Shown in pieces: positions 44,347 to 53,700 of a DNA stretch of 64,000 nucleotides (position 1 is the stretch's first letter; each line of letters starts with the position of its first letter). The stretch is from JANQOH01 sp965200095 (GTDB lineage Bacteria; Pseudomonadota; Alphaproteobacteria; UBA7887), in NCBI GenBank assembly GCA_965200095.1, contig OZ241350.1, positions 992,001 through 1,056,000 on the forward strand, in the 5' to 3' direction. The position numbers were made by a program, and so were the translations under genes. A model generated the notes under the pieces. The model was not told the origin of the DNA. It searched no databases and worked only from the letters and a program-made list of their open reading frames with translations.

Positions 44347-47300
44347 TCAGAAGCGCATCGACAGGCTGGCGCGTCCGCCATAGTCGTGCGCGCCGCCGCC
44401 GGACGCCGCATAGCCCAGAGCGCCGCGCAGCACGAAGCGGCCCTCCTCCCAGCCATGCTCGCCGCCGACCCCGACCATATAGCGCGTCTCCTCGCCCGTC
44501 GCCTCGAACGATGTTCCCGCAACCGACATCCGCGTCTCCGCCGAGAACTCGCGCTCCACATCCACCGAGCCGAAGATGCGGCCCCCTTCGCCCAGGACGC
44601 GCTCCGCCAGCGCCCCGGCGCGACCGGTCAAACTCCGGCCCCGGTCCAGAGACACCCGCGCCCCAACCGAGTCGTCGAAGTCCGAAAGCGACAGCGACGA
44701 ATACGCCACCCGCGCCCGCGGCGTCACCGTAACGCCGTCGGCCACGGGAACCGCGCGCCCCGCCTCCAGCGCCGCCGAAAGACCATGCGCCCCGACATCG
44801 TCCTCCAGCCTCCCGCGCAGCGACGATTTCAGGTCCGCATCGTAGAGCGTCGCCGCCGCCTGGCCGTCCACGAAGAACGGCCCCGAAGACCATGTCGCCG
44901 ACAGCCCGAAGCCCGCGCCCCGGGCCTCGACCTCGCCGCCTTGCGAGACCTCCGCCGTCGCCCGGCGCCCGTGCACCGACAGACCCGCGCGCGTCTCTTC
45001 GCCCAGGACCGCGTCCAGCCCGGCCTGGAACGAGAAACCGCGATGGTCGTATTCGGTCCCCGCATTGGTCGATTTCGCCGCTTCCCACGACCCCCGCGAC
45101 GCATCGACGCGCGCCCAAGCCCCGCTCGACGCGCGCGGCGCCGCCGCGCGATCGGCGTGCGACGACAGGCGCTCCATTCCCAAAAGCACCGACGGAAGCG
45201 CCTCGTAGACGCGGGTGTGCGGCGCCGGCCCCGGGCGCCGCGCGCCATCGAGGTCTATCGGAACCTCGCCCTCGGCCCCGCTGACGGTCCCGCCGACGCG
45301 CTTCCTCGCGTCGTCCTCCGACTCGCCTGCTGCAACCACGATGGTCACCGCCGGGGCGCCCGAACGGCTCTCCACCGACACGCCGTCGATGCCGGGGATG
45401 CGGCCCTCCGGCCCCACTCTCACCATGCCGTCGCGCTCGAAGTAAATCCTCCCCGCCATGCCCTCCACAATCACCGCGCCGTCCCCGGCGAGGTCGACGG
45501 TTCCGGTTATCGAGCCACCGCGCGCTATCGTCACCCTGTGCGCGCCGGCGTCGCGTCCGAAGACATTGCCTTTGACCGTCCCCGCCACCATGACCGTCAG
45601 GTCGCCGGCGCCGTACGCGTCGATGTCGCCCACCGCCAGGCCCATGGCGGCCACCGTCACGCCCAGATCGCCGGCGTCGCTGCGCACTGTCACGCCGTCG
45701 ACGCCCGCAAGAAGCCCCGTCGCTCCCACCGCCACGTCGCCGCCGCGGCGCAGCAACACGCGCCCCACCGCGCCGTCCGCCGTCACCGCGCTGGCGCCGA
45801 GGTCCACGGTCCCGGTTACTGCGCCGCCGCGCGCCACGGCAACGGTGTGTTCGCCTGCGCCGCGTCCGAAAATGTCGCCGTCGACCGTCCCCGACACCCG
45901 AACCGTCAGGTCGCCGTCGCCGCGCGCGTCGATGTCGCCCGTCGCCATGCCGGCCACGGTCAGGTCCAGATTGCCGGCCTCGCTGCGCAGCGCCACGCCG
46001 TCGACGCCCGTCAAGCGCCCCGTGCGCGTCACCGTCACCGCGCCGCCGGAACTGTAGAGCACCCGCCCGATGCTGCCGGCCACCGTCAACGGGCCAACGG
46101 GGTCATGCACCGTCCCCGAAATCGTCCCGCCTGCTTTCAAATCCAGGGTCAGCCGGCCGTCGTCGCCCCGGGCCTGAACATCGCCCGTCACCATGCCCTT
46201 GTCGGCAACGGTCAGGCTCAGAGCGCCCGACTCGCTGCCCAGCGCCTCGGTCCTGCCGCCGACCTCGACGCCCGCGAGGCGCCCCGTGCCCGTCACCGTC
46301 ACCGCGCCGCCGGAACTGTAGAGGACGCGCCCGATGCTGCCGGCCAACGTCAACGGGCCGACGGGATCGTGCACCGTCCCCGCGACGGTCCCGCCTGCCT
46401 TCACATCCACGGTCAGCCGGCCGTCGTCGCCCCGCGCCTGAACATCGCCCATCACCATGCCCTTGTCGGCCACCGTCAGGCTCAGAGCGCCCGACTCGCT
46501 GCCCAGCGCCTCGGTCCCGCCGCCGACCTCGACGCCCGTGAGGCGCCCCGTGCCCGTCACCGTCACCGCGCCGCCCGAACTGTAGAGCACCCGCCCGATG
46601 CTGCCGGTCACCGTCAGCGGGCCGACGGGGTCATGCACCGTCCCCGAAATCGTCCCGCCTTCCTTCACATCCACGGTCAGCAGTCCGCCGCCGCGCGCCT
46701 GAACATCGCCCGTCACCATGCCCTTGTCGGCAACGGTCAAGCTCAGATCGCCGGACTCGCTGCCCAGCGCCTCGGTCCCGCCGCCGACCTCGACGCCCGC
46801 GAGGCGCCCCGTGCCCGCCACCGTCACCGCGCCGCCGGAACTGTAGAGCACCCGCCCGATGCTGCCGGCCACCGTCAGCGGACCGGCCGGGTCATGCGCC
46901 GTGCCGGCAACGGCGCCGCCTTCCTGCACGTTCAACCTCAGCACGCCGCCGCGCGGCGCGCGCAGATCGCCCACAACCTGTCCCGCCACGGTCAGGTCCA
47001 GATTCCCGGACTCGCTGCCCAGCGTCTCGGTCCTGCCGTCCACCTCGACGCCGGTGAGGCGCCCCGTCCGCGCCACCGTCACCGTCCCGCCGGCGGTATA
47101 GAGAAGCCGCCCGACGCTGCCGGCCACCGTCAGCGGACCCGCAGGGTTGTGCACCGTGCCCGTGACCGTCGAGTCCGCCATCGACACAAGGGTCAAGACG
47201 CCGTCGTCGAGCATGCGGATATCGCCGTCGACCGTGCCGGCCACCCTCACTTCGAGGGCGCGGGCCGCTACCTCGTCGCAATCGACCGTTGGGTACACGC

Positions 47301-49068
47301 CATCGACAGGGACGTAATCGAGGTTACGGTAATCGGACGAGCACCCGCCCGAGATCGCGAGGCCCGAGTCCGCGCCGACGCGCCCGTTCGCGCCGACGAC
47401 GACCAACCCGCCGCCCTCCAGCCAGATGGCGGGGTCCACGTTCGCCTTGCCGCCGGTCGTTTCGACGGTCCCGTCGACGAGCACCCGGTCCCTCGGGGCG
47501 TCGGCGGCGGCGACCTCCGAGAGATCGCGGACCGCGATGCCGGTAATGATCGGCTCCAGCCGCTTTACCGTCTCGGTCTCGCCGCTGTCGGTCGTCCGCT
47601 CCACGTCCACCGTTCGCCATCCGTGCCAGCGGGTAGTCGCGAAGTCGATGTACACCCTTCCGCTGGCCTCGAGTGTTTCCTGCGGGACGGCGCCGTTCGC
47701 GTAGTCCTCGGCCGTGAGCGCCCGGGCGCGGACGGCGGCGCCCTCCGCCACCCGAACCGTCATGTGGGAGTTGGCGCTGGCGGTGTTGGCGTTGGCGACG
47801 GAGGCGTAGTTGGAGATGGAGGCGTAAATGGCGGTGGCGCCCGCGGTCTCTATCGTCCCGCCCGTTACGTCGACGATGTGCCCCTCGATCTCCTCGGTGT
47901 CGGGGTCGTCGCGCTGCACGTTGGCGGCTCTCGTCGCCCTCGCGTCGATGGCGGCGGCCTGCACGGTCTCGATGGTTCCCGAGGACGCGATGCGGACCCG
48001 GCCGTAGGCTTCGCTCTCGGCAAAAATTCCCATGCCCCGCCCCGGTCGGGTCCAGACCCGGCTCTTCACGGCCGTTTTGATCGTTCCGGCCGCGTTGACG
48101 ATAATGTCGCTGCGCTGCTGGCCGACGGGGCCGCCCAGTTGCAGTCTGGCGAAGACGCCGTAGCCGCCCCCTTCGGATACGTCGATCAGCGAGCCTTCGG
48201 CCAGATCGATCAAGATGTCTCCATCCTCGCTGGCGTTCTCCGCGCGGATGGCGTTCAGGCCGTCGGTGCCCTCGGCGTGCCGGATGACGCCGGTTGGCCC
48301 TAGGTCGATGTCGATGTCGATGTCGGTCCGCGTGAAGGGGCCGAACCTGCGCGCTTCCGTTACCAGAGCCTCGATGGCCGCGCCGGCGTTGGTGCCGTAG
48401 TTCCACGGCGCTTCGGTGTAGGTGCCGCTCATCTCGATATCGATTTCGATGACGCCGTCATGCCTGACCGTGAGGTCCGCGTCGCCGTCGGTCGTACTCG
48501 AACGGACGGCGATGGCGGCGAGCTTGTCCACGACGGACGTGAGGGTGGGATACCAGGCCGGGTTGTATTCGGTCGTTGCGGACGCCGGGCGGTTCGGGTC
48601 CGTCGCGGAGTAGCCCCTCGGCGTCCGTTCGAGGTTGATGACGGCGCCGTCCTCGACGGTCACGGTCTTGGCGCCGGCGTTATACAGGAGGATGGCCGCG
48701 TCCGTGGGCAGGGGGCCCACATTGGCGTAGCCGTCGGCGGTGAATATCACGCCGCGCCCGAGGGTGAGGGCCAGGTTGTTGCCCGCATTGTTGTTCGTGA
48801 GGGTCGTGTCGCGGCCGGCCAAGGTCGGGCCGGGGCCGGCGGCGTGTTGATAGTGGAGGTGCCGGTAGTCCGCCGCTCCCGCCGCCGCGGACGTGTCCGC
48901 GCAGGTCAGCGTGGTGGTGTAGACGCTGTTCGCGTCCGCCGCCGTGCTGACCGTTTGCGTCGGCGTGCAGGCCATCGCTTGCGCGCGCCCCTCGGACGCG
49001 GGCACGGAGCAGACCGCAAGAAGCGCGGCTGCGAAACCGCCGCGACGGACAAGGTCGATGCTGCGCAT
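44347..49068 (-). CDS. Giant type V autotransporter 2
   Basis: 1573 residues from the ATG at 49068 (GGGAGT ribosome-binding site; the frame is open upstream but without a signal peptide there). Signal peptide GGFAAALLAVCSVPASEGRAQA. The passenger first has irregular beta-helix repeats, then about five 87-88-residue repeats (SSGGAVTVTGTGRL, ALGSESGDLSLTVADKG, GTVHDPVGPLTV) and shorter degenerate ones. The last ~270 residues form the barrel (ALPSVLLGMERLS start, final strand RASLSMRF). It shares barrel style with the protein at 6908-11851 but the passenger differs. Likely surface displayed; ligand unknown. Confidence 0.9.
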   Translation of the reverse strand: MRSIDLVRRGGFAAALLAVCSVPASEGRAQAMACTPTQTVSTAADANSVYTTTLTCADTSAAAGAADYRHLHYQHAAGPGPTLAGRDTTLTNNNAGNNLALTLGRGVIFTADGYANVGPLPTDAAILLYNAGAKTVTVEDGAVINLERTPRGYSATDPNRPASATTEYNPAWYPTLTSVVDKLAAIAVRSSTTDGDADLTVRHDGVIEIDIEMSGTYTEAPWNYGTNAGAAIEALVTEARRFGPFTRTDIDIDIDLGPTGVIRHAEGTDGLNAIRAENASEDGDILIDLAEGSLIDVSEGGGYGVFARLQLGGPVGQQRSDIIVNAAGTIKTAVKSRVWTRPGRGMGIFAESEAYGRVRIASSGTIETVQAAAIDARATRAANVQRDDPDTEEIEGHIVDVTGGTIETAGATAIYASISNYASVANANTASANSHMTVRVAEGAAVRARALTAEDYANGAVPQETLEASGRVYIDFATTRWHGWRTVDVERTTDSGETETVKRLEPIITGIAVRDLSEVAAADAPRDRVLVDGTVETTGGKANVDPAIWLEGGGLVVVGANGRVGADSGLAISGGCSSDYRNLDYVPVDGVYPTVDCDEVAARALEVRVAGTVDGDIRMLDDGVLTLVSMADSTVTGTVHNPAGPLTVAGSVGRLLYTAGGTVTVARTGRLTGVEVDGRTETLGSESGNLDLTVAGQVVGDLRAPRGGVLRLNVQEGGAVAGTAHDPAGPLTVAGSIGRVLYSSGGAVTVAGTGRLAGVEVGGGTEALGSESGDLSLTVADKGMVTGDVQARGGGLLTVDVKEGGTISGTVHDPVGPLTVTGSIGRVLYSSGGAVTVTGTGRLTGVEVGGGTEALGSESGALSLTVADKGMVMGDVQARGDDGRLTVDVKAGGTVAGTVHDPVGPLTLAGSIGRVLYSSGGAVTVTGTGRLAGVEVGGRTEALGSESGALSLTVADKGMVTGDVQARGDDGRLTLDLKAGGTISGTVHDPVGPLTVAGSIGRVLYSSGGAVTVTRTGRLTGVDGVALRSEAGNLDLTVAGMATGDIDARGDGDLTVRVSGTVDGDIFGRGAGEHTVAVARGGAVTGTVDLGASAVTADGAVGRVLLRRGGDVAVGATGLLAGVDGVTVRSDAGDLGVTVAAMGLAVGDIDAYGAGDLTVMVAGTVKGNVFGRDAGAHRVTIARGGSITGTVDLAGDGAVIVEGMAGRIYFERDGMVRVGPEGRIPGIDGVSVESRSGAPAVTIVVAAGESEDDARKRVGGTVSGAEGEVPIDLDGARRPGPAPHTRVYEALPSVLLGMERLSSHADRAAAPRASSGAWARVDASRGSWEAAKSTNAGTEYDHRGFSFQAGLDAVLGEETRAGLSVHGRRATAEVSQGGEVEARGAGFGLSATWSSGPFFVDGQAAATLYDADLKSSLRGRLEDDVGAHGLSAALEAGRAVPVADGVTVTPRARVAYSSLSLSDFDDSVGARVSLDRGRSLTGRAGALAERVLGEGGRIFGSVDVEREFSAETRMSVAGTSFEATGEETRYMVGVGGEHGWEEGRFVLRGALGYAASGGGAHDYGGRASLSMRF
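46030..47110. repeat. 261-264-bp tandem repeats inside autotransporter 2
   Basis: The landmark ACTGTAGAGCACCC-like sequence recurs at 46051, 46315, 46579 and 46840, with a weaker copy at about 47095. Units are nearly identical in their first half. Recombination between units would change passenger length in steps of 87-88 residues. Confidence 0.9.
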
Positions 49069-49394
49069 GGCCGATACTCCCTGCAAGGATGCGCCGCTAC
49101 GCCGCCGTGAGCGCCGCCGGCAACCGGCGGTACTCACTGGACGGCGTCGGCGCAGATTTCTCATGGAAGCGCCGGCGGCGCGCCGGCGTTTTCGTCGCGC
49201 GCGCTGCGCGCAAGCTGGCGGGGCGCCTCCCGCATCCGCGAGGGCGGGCTCGCTCCCGGGACCGACCGAAGCCGACCCGCTGCGTTGCAGTGCGGGCTTT
49301 CGCCGGATACTCGCGGGCGCGACGGCGCGCCGCTACGGGCGGGAACGGGAATCGCCGGTCGGTAACGGGTCGATCACGCCCGGGTATCTTCATC

Positions 49395-49472
49395 GAAGAG
49401 GCCCCATGAAGAGGCCCCATGAAGAGGCCCCATGAAGAGGCCCCATGAAGAGGCCCCATGAAGAGGCCCCAT
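49395..49472. repeat. Six tandem copies of a 13-bp repeat upstream of autotransporter 2
   Basis: Six exact GAAGAGGCCCCAT units lie about 330 bp upstream of the autotransporter start codon. No other gene is supported between 49069 and 49555; the ORFs running through the repeat are translation artefacts. Confidence 0.9.
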
Positions 49473-49558
49473 GAAGAGATACGCTTCATGCTACCATGAG
49501 CGCCGCCGGAGATCAACGCGCTCTCGACAGGCGGCAGGCCGCCGCCGGCGCGGCGTCA

Positions 49559-49705
49559 GCTGCCGGGCGAACGGGCGTGGCGCGACGCCTTGGCGCGGAG
49601 GTAGCGTTCGTTGTGGCGGTTGGCGGCGACCGCGTGCGGCATCCGTTCGGCCACGTCGATGCCGTAGCGCCGCAGCGCGGCGACCTTGTCGGGATTGTCG
49701 GTCAT
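49559..49705 (-). pseudogene. ribA: 3' fragment of GTP cyclohydrolase II
   Basis: The frame reads MTDNPDKVAALRRYGIDVAE, then HNERYL, which matches the C-terminal end of RibA (riboflavin synthesis). Everything upstream, including the zinc-binding Cys motif, is missing. It is an isolated gene end left by a rearrangement. Confidence 0.7.
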
Positions 49706-49759
49706 CGGACGCACCCGTTCGCAACCCGGCTGGCGGAGCATCCCGGCGGCGGTTGCGCG

Positions 49760-50259
49760 CTACGATTCGACCGTTACGAGGAATGTCGCCTCGGCGGACC
49801 GTCCGCGGTCGTCTCCGATGCCGACCTCGAATTCGAACTCGCCCGTGTGGCCGGCGAATCCACCTCCGGGACGCGAATGGCCGCCCCCTCGACATAGGGC
49901 TCCAGGACATCGGTGATGTCCTTGCCGAACCAGCCCTTGCGGACGATCACGCTCAGCGTCGCCATGTCGGGCGCCGCCCCGTCCGCCGCCGGCAGGAACT
50001 CGAGATGCACGGCGATGCTCTCGCCCTCCGCGAATACCGTGCCGTCGTCGGGCTGCCGCAACACGATCAACGGTCCTTCCGGCAACGGTCCGTCCGGCGC
50101 GAGTCCGCGCGCCCCTTCGGGCGCCGCCGTATCGTTGCGGGGCATCCGGGCGAAACCGTCCGGGTCGATCGTCAGGCCGCGCCCGCCCCGATCTCCGGCC
50201 CAGGCCGGCAGGGCGCAGACACACAACAGACAGAAGCCCAGAACAACGTTCCGTATCAT
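49760..50259 (-). pseudogene. Secreted protein of unknown function, frameshifted near its 3' end
   Basis: Starts with a signal peptide (VVLGFCLLCVCALPAWA) and continues with a beta-rich domain (EGESIAVHLEFLPA, LSVIVRKGWFGKDIT, EGAAIRVPEV). In the starting frame the end degenerates (SPATRASSNSRS) and stops at 49774. In the neighbouring frame it continues sensibly as FAGHTGEFEFEVGIGDDRGR, ATFLVTVES and stops at 49760. A single missing base near 49857-49861 explains this. It could be a real mutation or a sequencing error. Confidence 0.65.
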
Positions 50260-50340
50260 GTTCCGATCCTCCTTCCCGGCAATTGACTCCGGCCTCGCGC
50301 ATGAAGCGTATGCCGCGCCGCGCCGCCGTCAAGCGCCCCG

Positions 50341-50450
50341 GCGAACGGCAGCGATTCTCATTATGGCGATGGACGCGCCTTCCTGGGAGCGGCCGCGACA
50401 GGTCCGCCGCATCGCTCCAGGCCAAAATGAGAATTGCCGGGCGAACGGGC
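50341..50450. repeat. Inverted-repeat pair (MITE-like) upstream of caspase gene
   Basis: ATTCTCATT at 50354-50362 is mirrored by AATGAGAAT at 50426-50434. Similarity extends about 10 bases either side (TGGC inside, GGCA-type outside), giving imperfect arms of about 25-30 bp around a ~55-bp centre. It could be a small transposable remnant or a regulatory element for the gene at 50520. Confidence 0.4.
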
Positions 50451-50519
50451 GGCGGCTTGAAGACGGGGCGGGCGCGGCGTTACGCTGACGCGGCCGGCGG
50501 CACAGGGGAGGCGGAGGCC

Positions 50520-52595
50520 ATGCGCGACGGAGGAACGGCGCGGCCGCGCGTGCTGACGGCGGCGCTTCTGGTGGCGATTTGCTGCGCGGCGGCGTTTTCC
50601 GCTGCGGCGGCGGATCGGGTCGCGCTCGTCGTGGGGAACGGCGCCTACGCCCATGCGCCGAAGCTCGCGAACCCGGTCAACGACGCGGCCGCGGTGGGCG
50701 CGGCGCTGAAGCGGCTGGGCTTTTCGGTGATGCGTGTGGAGAACGCGAGCGGCGACGCGCTGCGCCGGCGGCTGCGGGATTTCGGCAGGGCGTCGCGGGG
50801 GGCCGAGGTGGCGGTGGCGTTCTATGCCGGGCACGGCGTCGAGGTGGGGGGACGCAACTACCTGGTTCCGGTGGACGCGACTCTGGCGAACGACGGCGAC
50901 GTGGCGTTCGAGGCGGTGGGTCTGGACCTGGTGATGCAGTCGGTGGAGGGCGCGTCGCGTTTCGGGCTGGTCATCCTGGATGCGTGCCGGGACAACCCGT
51001 TCGTCTCCCGGATGGAGCGTGCGGGGACGACCCGGGCGGTGGGGCGGGGCCTTGCGCGGGTTGAGCCGACGGGGGTGACGCTGGTGGCCTATGCGGCGAC
51101 GGCGGGTCGGACGGCGGCGGACGGTTCGGGTCGTCACAGCCCGTATACGGCGGCGCTTCTGGAGCACATCGCGGAGCCCGGCCTGGATGTGGGGCAGATG
51201 TTCCGCCGGGTTCGTGAGAGCGTTGAGTCGTCGACGGGGGGCGCGCAGAAGCCGGTGTATTACGGCTCGTTGCCGAGCGCCGGGGCGTATCTGTCCTCGC
51301 CCCCGCCCGGCGGCGGCGTTCCGGCGGCGGTTCCGGGCGGGCAGTCCCCGGAGGCGCTCGTCGCCGCCGACCGGGTGTTCTGGGAGTCGATTTCGGGGAG
51401 CGGGGACGCGGCGGATTTCGAGGCGTATCTGGAGGCGTTTCCGTCCGGCGTCTATGCGGCTCTTGCGCGCAACCGGCTGGCGCGGCTCCGGGGCGGCAGC
51501 GTTTCCTCTCCCGGTCCGCCGGAGGCGGATCACGCGGTTCTGGAGCGGGGTCTGGGCCTGGATCGGGCGGGCTGGGCGGCGTTGCAGTGGGGCTTGAATT
51601 CGCTCGGTTTCGATGCGGGTCCTGTGGACGGGGCTGTGGGACCGCGGACCCGGCGCGCGATATCGTCGTGGCAGTCTGCGAAGGATTATGAGGCGACATC
51701 GTATCTGACGGGGGAGCAGGCGGAAGCGCTGATTACGTTCGGTCGCGTGGCGGCGGCGCGCGAGCGGGAGGCGGCGGCCCGGGAGCGCGAACGGGAAGGG
51801 CGCGCGGCCCGGGCGCGCGACGATGCGGCGTTCGCGGCGGCGCGACAGCAGAACACGGTTTCGGCGTATGAGGGTTATCTCCGGGCGTATCCGTCCGGCG
51901 CGCATGTGTCGGATGCGCGGCGCCTGCGCGCGGCGGCGGTGCGGGCGCGCGACGATGCGGCGTTTGCGGCGGCGCGACAGCAGAACACGGTTTCGGCGTA
52001 TGGGGGCTATCTCGCGGCCTGGCCTTCCGGCGCGCATGTGTCGGATGCGCGGCGCCTGCGCGCGGCGGCGGCGCGGGAGCAAGACAGACGCGAGGCCCGG
52101 GCGCGCGACGATGCGGCGTTCGCGGCGGCGCGTCAGCAGAACACGGTTTCGGCGTACGGGGGTTATCTCGCGGCCTGGCCTTCCGGCGCGCATGTGTCGG
52201 AGGCGTTACGTTTTGCGATGCAGCCTCTCAAAGAATTTAGGTTGAAAGTAGATCCTGTATTGCCGCAACTGGCGCTGCTTGAAGAGATGATGAATGAGAT
52301 GCTGCGCCCTCTGGAGGGGATGTCTTTGGAGGAGGAGCGTTTGACATTAGCGATAATACGGGTGGAGTTGAGAGAGAAGATGGAGGAAATCGAAAGGATG
52401 ATGATGGAGTATAGGCAGTTTCGGCGTCAGACGGATAGTATGCTGGAGAGAGTGCAGCGCTTGCTCGAAGGTCTGCCCAACTCGGCGGCGCGGCGTTCGG
52501 CGTATCGGGAACTCTCCGCGGCTCAGTCGGCTCGGGATCGTATCGTGGAGTTCGTGGAGTGGTGGCAGCGTGTTGTTAATTATATCCACCAATAG
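50520..52595 (+). CDS. Secreted caspase-like (peptidase C14) protein with helical repeats and AT-richer C-terminal coiled coil
   Basis: 691 residues; the ATG at 50520 has a GGGAGGCGGAGG ribosome-binding region. Signal peptide (LTAALLVAICCAAAFSAAAA), then a caspase p20-like domain: VALVVGNGAYAHAP, catalytic His in FYAGHGVEVGG and Cys in ILDACRDNPF. Then a WESISGSGDAADFEAYLEAF helical repeat, a peptidoglycan-binding-like domain (LNSLGFDAGPVDGAVGPRTR), and three repeats of the DDAAFAAARQQNTVSAY type. The last ~130 residues (from about 52210) are a predicted coiled coil whose DNA is clearly less GC-rich than the rest, suggesting an exchanged C-terminal module. It lacks the FGE domain of its relatives at 56451 and 61781. 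Confidence 0.88.
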   Translation: MRDGGTARPRVLTAALLVAICCAAAFSAAAADRVALVVGNGAYAHAPKLANPVNDAAAVGAALKRLGFSVMRVENASGDALRRRLRDFGRASRGAEVAVAFYAGHGVEVGGRNYLVPVDATLANDGDVAFEAVGLDLVMQSVEGASRFGLVILDACRDNPFVSRMERAGTTRAVGRGLARVEPTGVTLVAYAATAGRTAADGSGRHSPYTAALLEHIAEPGLDVGQMFRRVRESVESSTGGAQKPVYYGSLPSAGAYLSSPPPGGGVPAAVPGGQSPEALVAADRVFWESISGSGDAADFEAYLEAFPSGVYAALARNRLARLRGGSVSSPGPPEADHAVLERGLGLDRAGWAALQWGLNSLGFDAGPVDGAVGPRTRRAISSWQSAKDYEATSYLTGEQAEALITFGRVAAAREREAAAREREREGRAARARDDAAFAAARQQNTVSAYEGYLRAYPSGAHVSDARRLRAAAVRARDDAAFAAARQQNTVSAYGGYLAAWPSGAHVSDARRLRAAAAREQDRREARARDDAAFAAARQQNTVSAYGGYLAAWPSGAHVSEALRFAMQPLKEFRLKVDPVLPQLALLEEMMNEMLRPLEGMSLEEERLTLAIIRVELREKMEEIERMMMEYRQFRRQTDSMLERVQRLLEGLPNSAARRSAYRELSAAQSARDRIVEFVEWWQRVVNYIHQ

Positions 52596-52817
52596 GGGTG
52601 TTTTCCGGGATTGGCCGCATTGCCCGGAGGAGGCGTCCCGGACACGGAGCGTTCGAGGCAAAAGGGATGGAGCCCGGAGGACCTTCGGGTTCGGCTGTCG
52701 CGCCGTCGGCGCGCCCGCGGCTTTCCGTCGGCATGGCTTGTCCGGCGTATTGACCGGGGGGTGAGGCGCATTAGTCTGCCGTTTCGTCATTTCGTGCGGG
52801 TTCGGGGAGGCGGAGCG

Positions 52818-53417
52818 ATGAGATCCGGAAACGGCGCGGTTTCGACCGTCGCGGGAAGCGGCGGCGCCCGGCGCATCCTCGCGGCGCTGGCGGCTGCAGC
52901 GGCCGTCGCCGGTTGCGGCGGCCTGGCGGACATGGCGGGAGGGCCGCAACCCGTCGCCCTCCCGCCGCCGGCCGCGGCGGCGCTGCACAACCCCGCCGCA
53001 ACCTTCACGGTGGGCGTGTTTCCGACCGGCGCCGCGTCGGTCCGCATCGGCGACACGGTCGGCTTCACGCTGTATTCGTCCGCCGCCGGCTACGGGCAGG
53101 TGTATCTGCTCAACACTTCGGGCAAGGTCGTGGCGCTGGCGGAGAACCTCCCGGTGGCGGCCGGAGAGCGAACCGTCTTCCCGGGCCCCGGCGCGGGTTT
53201 CGTCCTGCGCGCGAGCCCGCCGGCGGGGGTTGAGCGCGTCCTGTTTCTGGTCACACGCGCGCCGTTCGCCGGGTTCGCGGGGCCGGCCTCCGGCCCGGCG
53301 ACGCTCGCCATATCGGCGGACGCATTCGTCGGCAGCCTCGCCGCCGCCGCCGCGGCCCTGCCCGGCGACGGCTGGGCGGCGGCGGAAACGCGCGTCGGGA
53401 TCTCCGACGGGGTCTGA
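52818..53417 (+). CDS. DUF4384-like lipoprotein
   Basis: 199 residues; the ATG at 52818 follows GGGGAGGCGGAG. Lipobox-like AAAVAGCGG with the Cys after about 37 residues suggests lipidation. The body (VRIGDTVGFTLYSSAAGYGQVYLLNTSG, ERVLFLVTRAPF) matches DUF4384, a beta-rich domain often encoded beside secreted caspase-like proteins. Its TGA is followed immediately by the ATG of a truncated caspase gene, so the two once formed an operon. Confidence 0.75.
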   Translation: MRSGNGAVSTVAGSGGARRILAALAAAAAVAGCGGLADMAGGPQPVALPPPAAAALHNPAATFTVGVFPTGAASVRIGDTVGFTLYSSAAGYGQVYLLNTSGKVVALAENLPVAAGERTVFPGPGAGFVLRASPPAGVERVLFLVTRAPFAGFAGPASGPATLAISADAFVGSLAAAAAALPGDGWAAAETRVGISDGV

Positions 53418-53655
53418 ATGTCCGCCCCCCTTTCCCGGTCGATACGGGCTGTCGCGTTCGCGGCGCTCGCGGCCTCGATACCGGTCGGCGCGGCCGCGGC
53501 TGCGGACCGGGTGGCGCTCGCGGTGGGAAACGGCGCCTACGAACATACCGGCCGACTGCGCAACCCCGTCAACGACGCGACCGACGCCGCCGGCGCGAGC
53601 GTGAGCCTGTTCTTCTACGCCGGCCACGGCCTCCGAATGGACGGAGTCAACATCC
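53418..53655 (+). pseudogene. Truncated caspase-like gene
   Basis: Starts right after the lipoprotein stop with a signal peptide (VAFAALAASIPVGAAAA), DRVALAVGNGAYEHTGRLRNPVNDA, then jumps directly to VSLFFYAGHGLRMDG: the segment between the first strand and the His motif is deleted. After GVN the sequence becomes the reverse complement of the first codons of a MRDGGTAR-type caspase gene. Both ends are therefore recombination joints. Confidence 0.75.
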
Positions 53656-53700
53656 CTCCGTCGCGCATCGCCTCCGCCTCCGCCCGGCCCGCCGGCCGCG

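Noticed and set aside
44221..48303. 1360-residue + strand ORF with HRHRAAGTVEHPPDAA repeats
   Set aside because: Antisense to the repeats of autotransporter 2.
49097..49516. Minus-strand ORF with GLFMGPLHGASSW repeats
   Set aside because: Created by the 13-bp tandem repeat; no ribosome-binding site or recognisable domain.
50361..52193. Minus-strand 610-residue ORF over the caspase gene
   Set aside because: Arg-rich antisense translation; the + strand has signal peptide, catalytic motifs and repeats.
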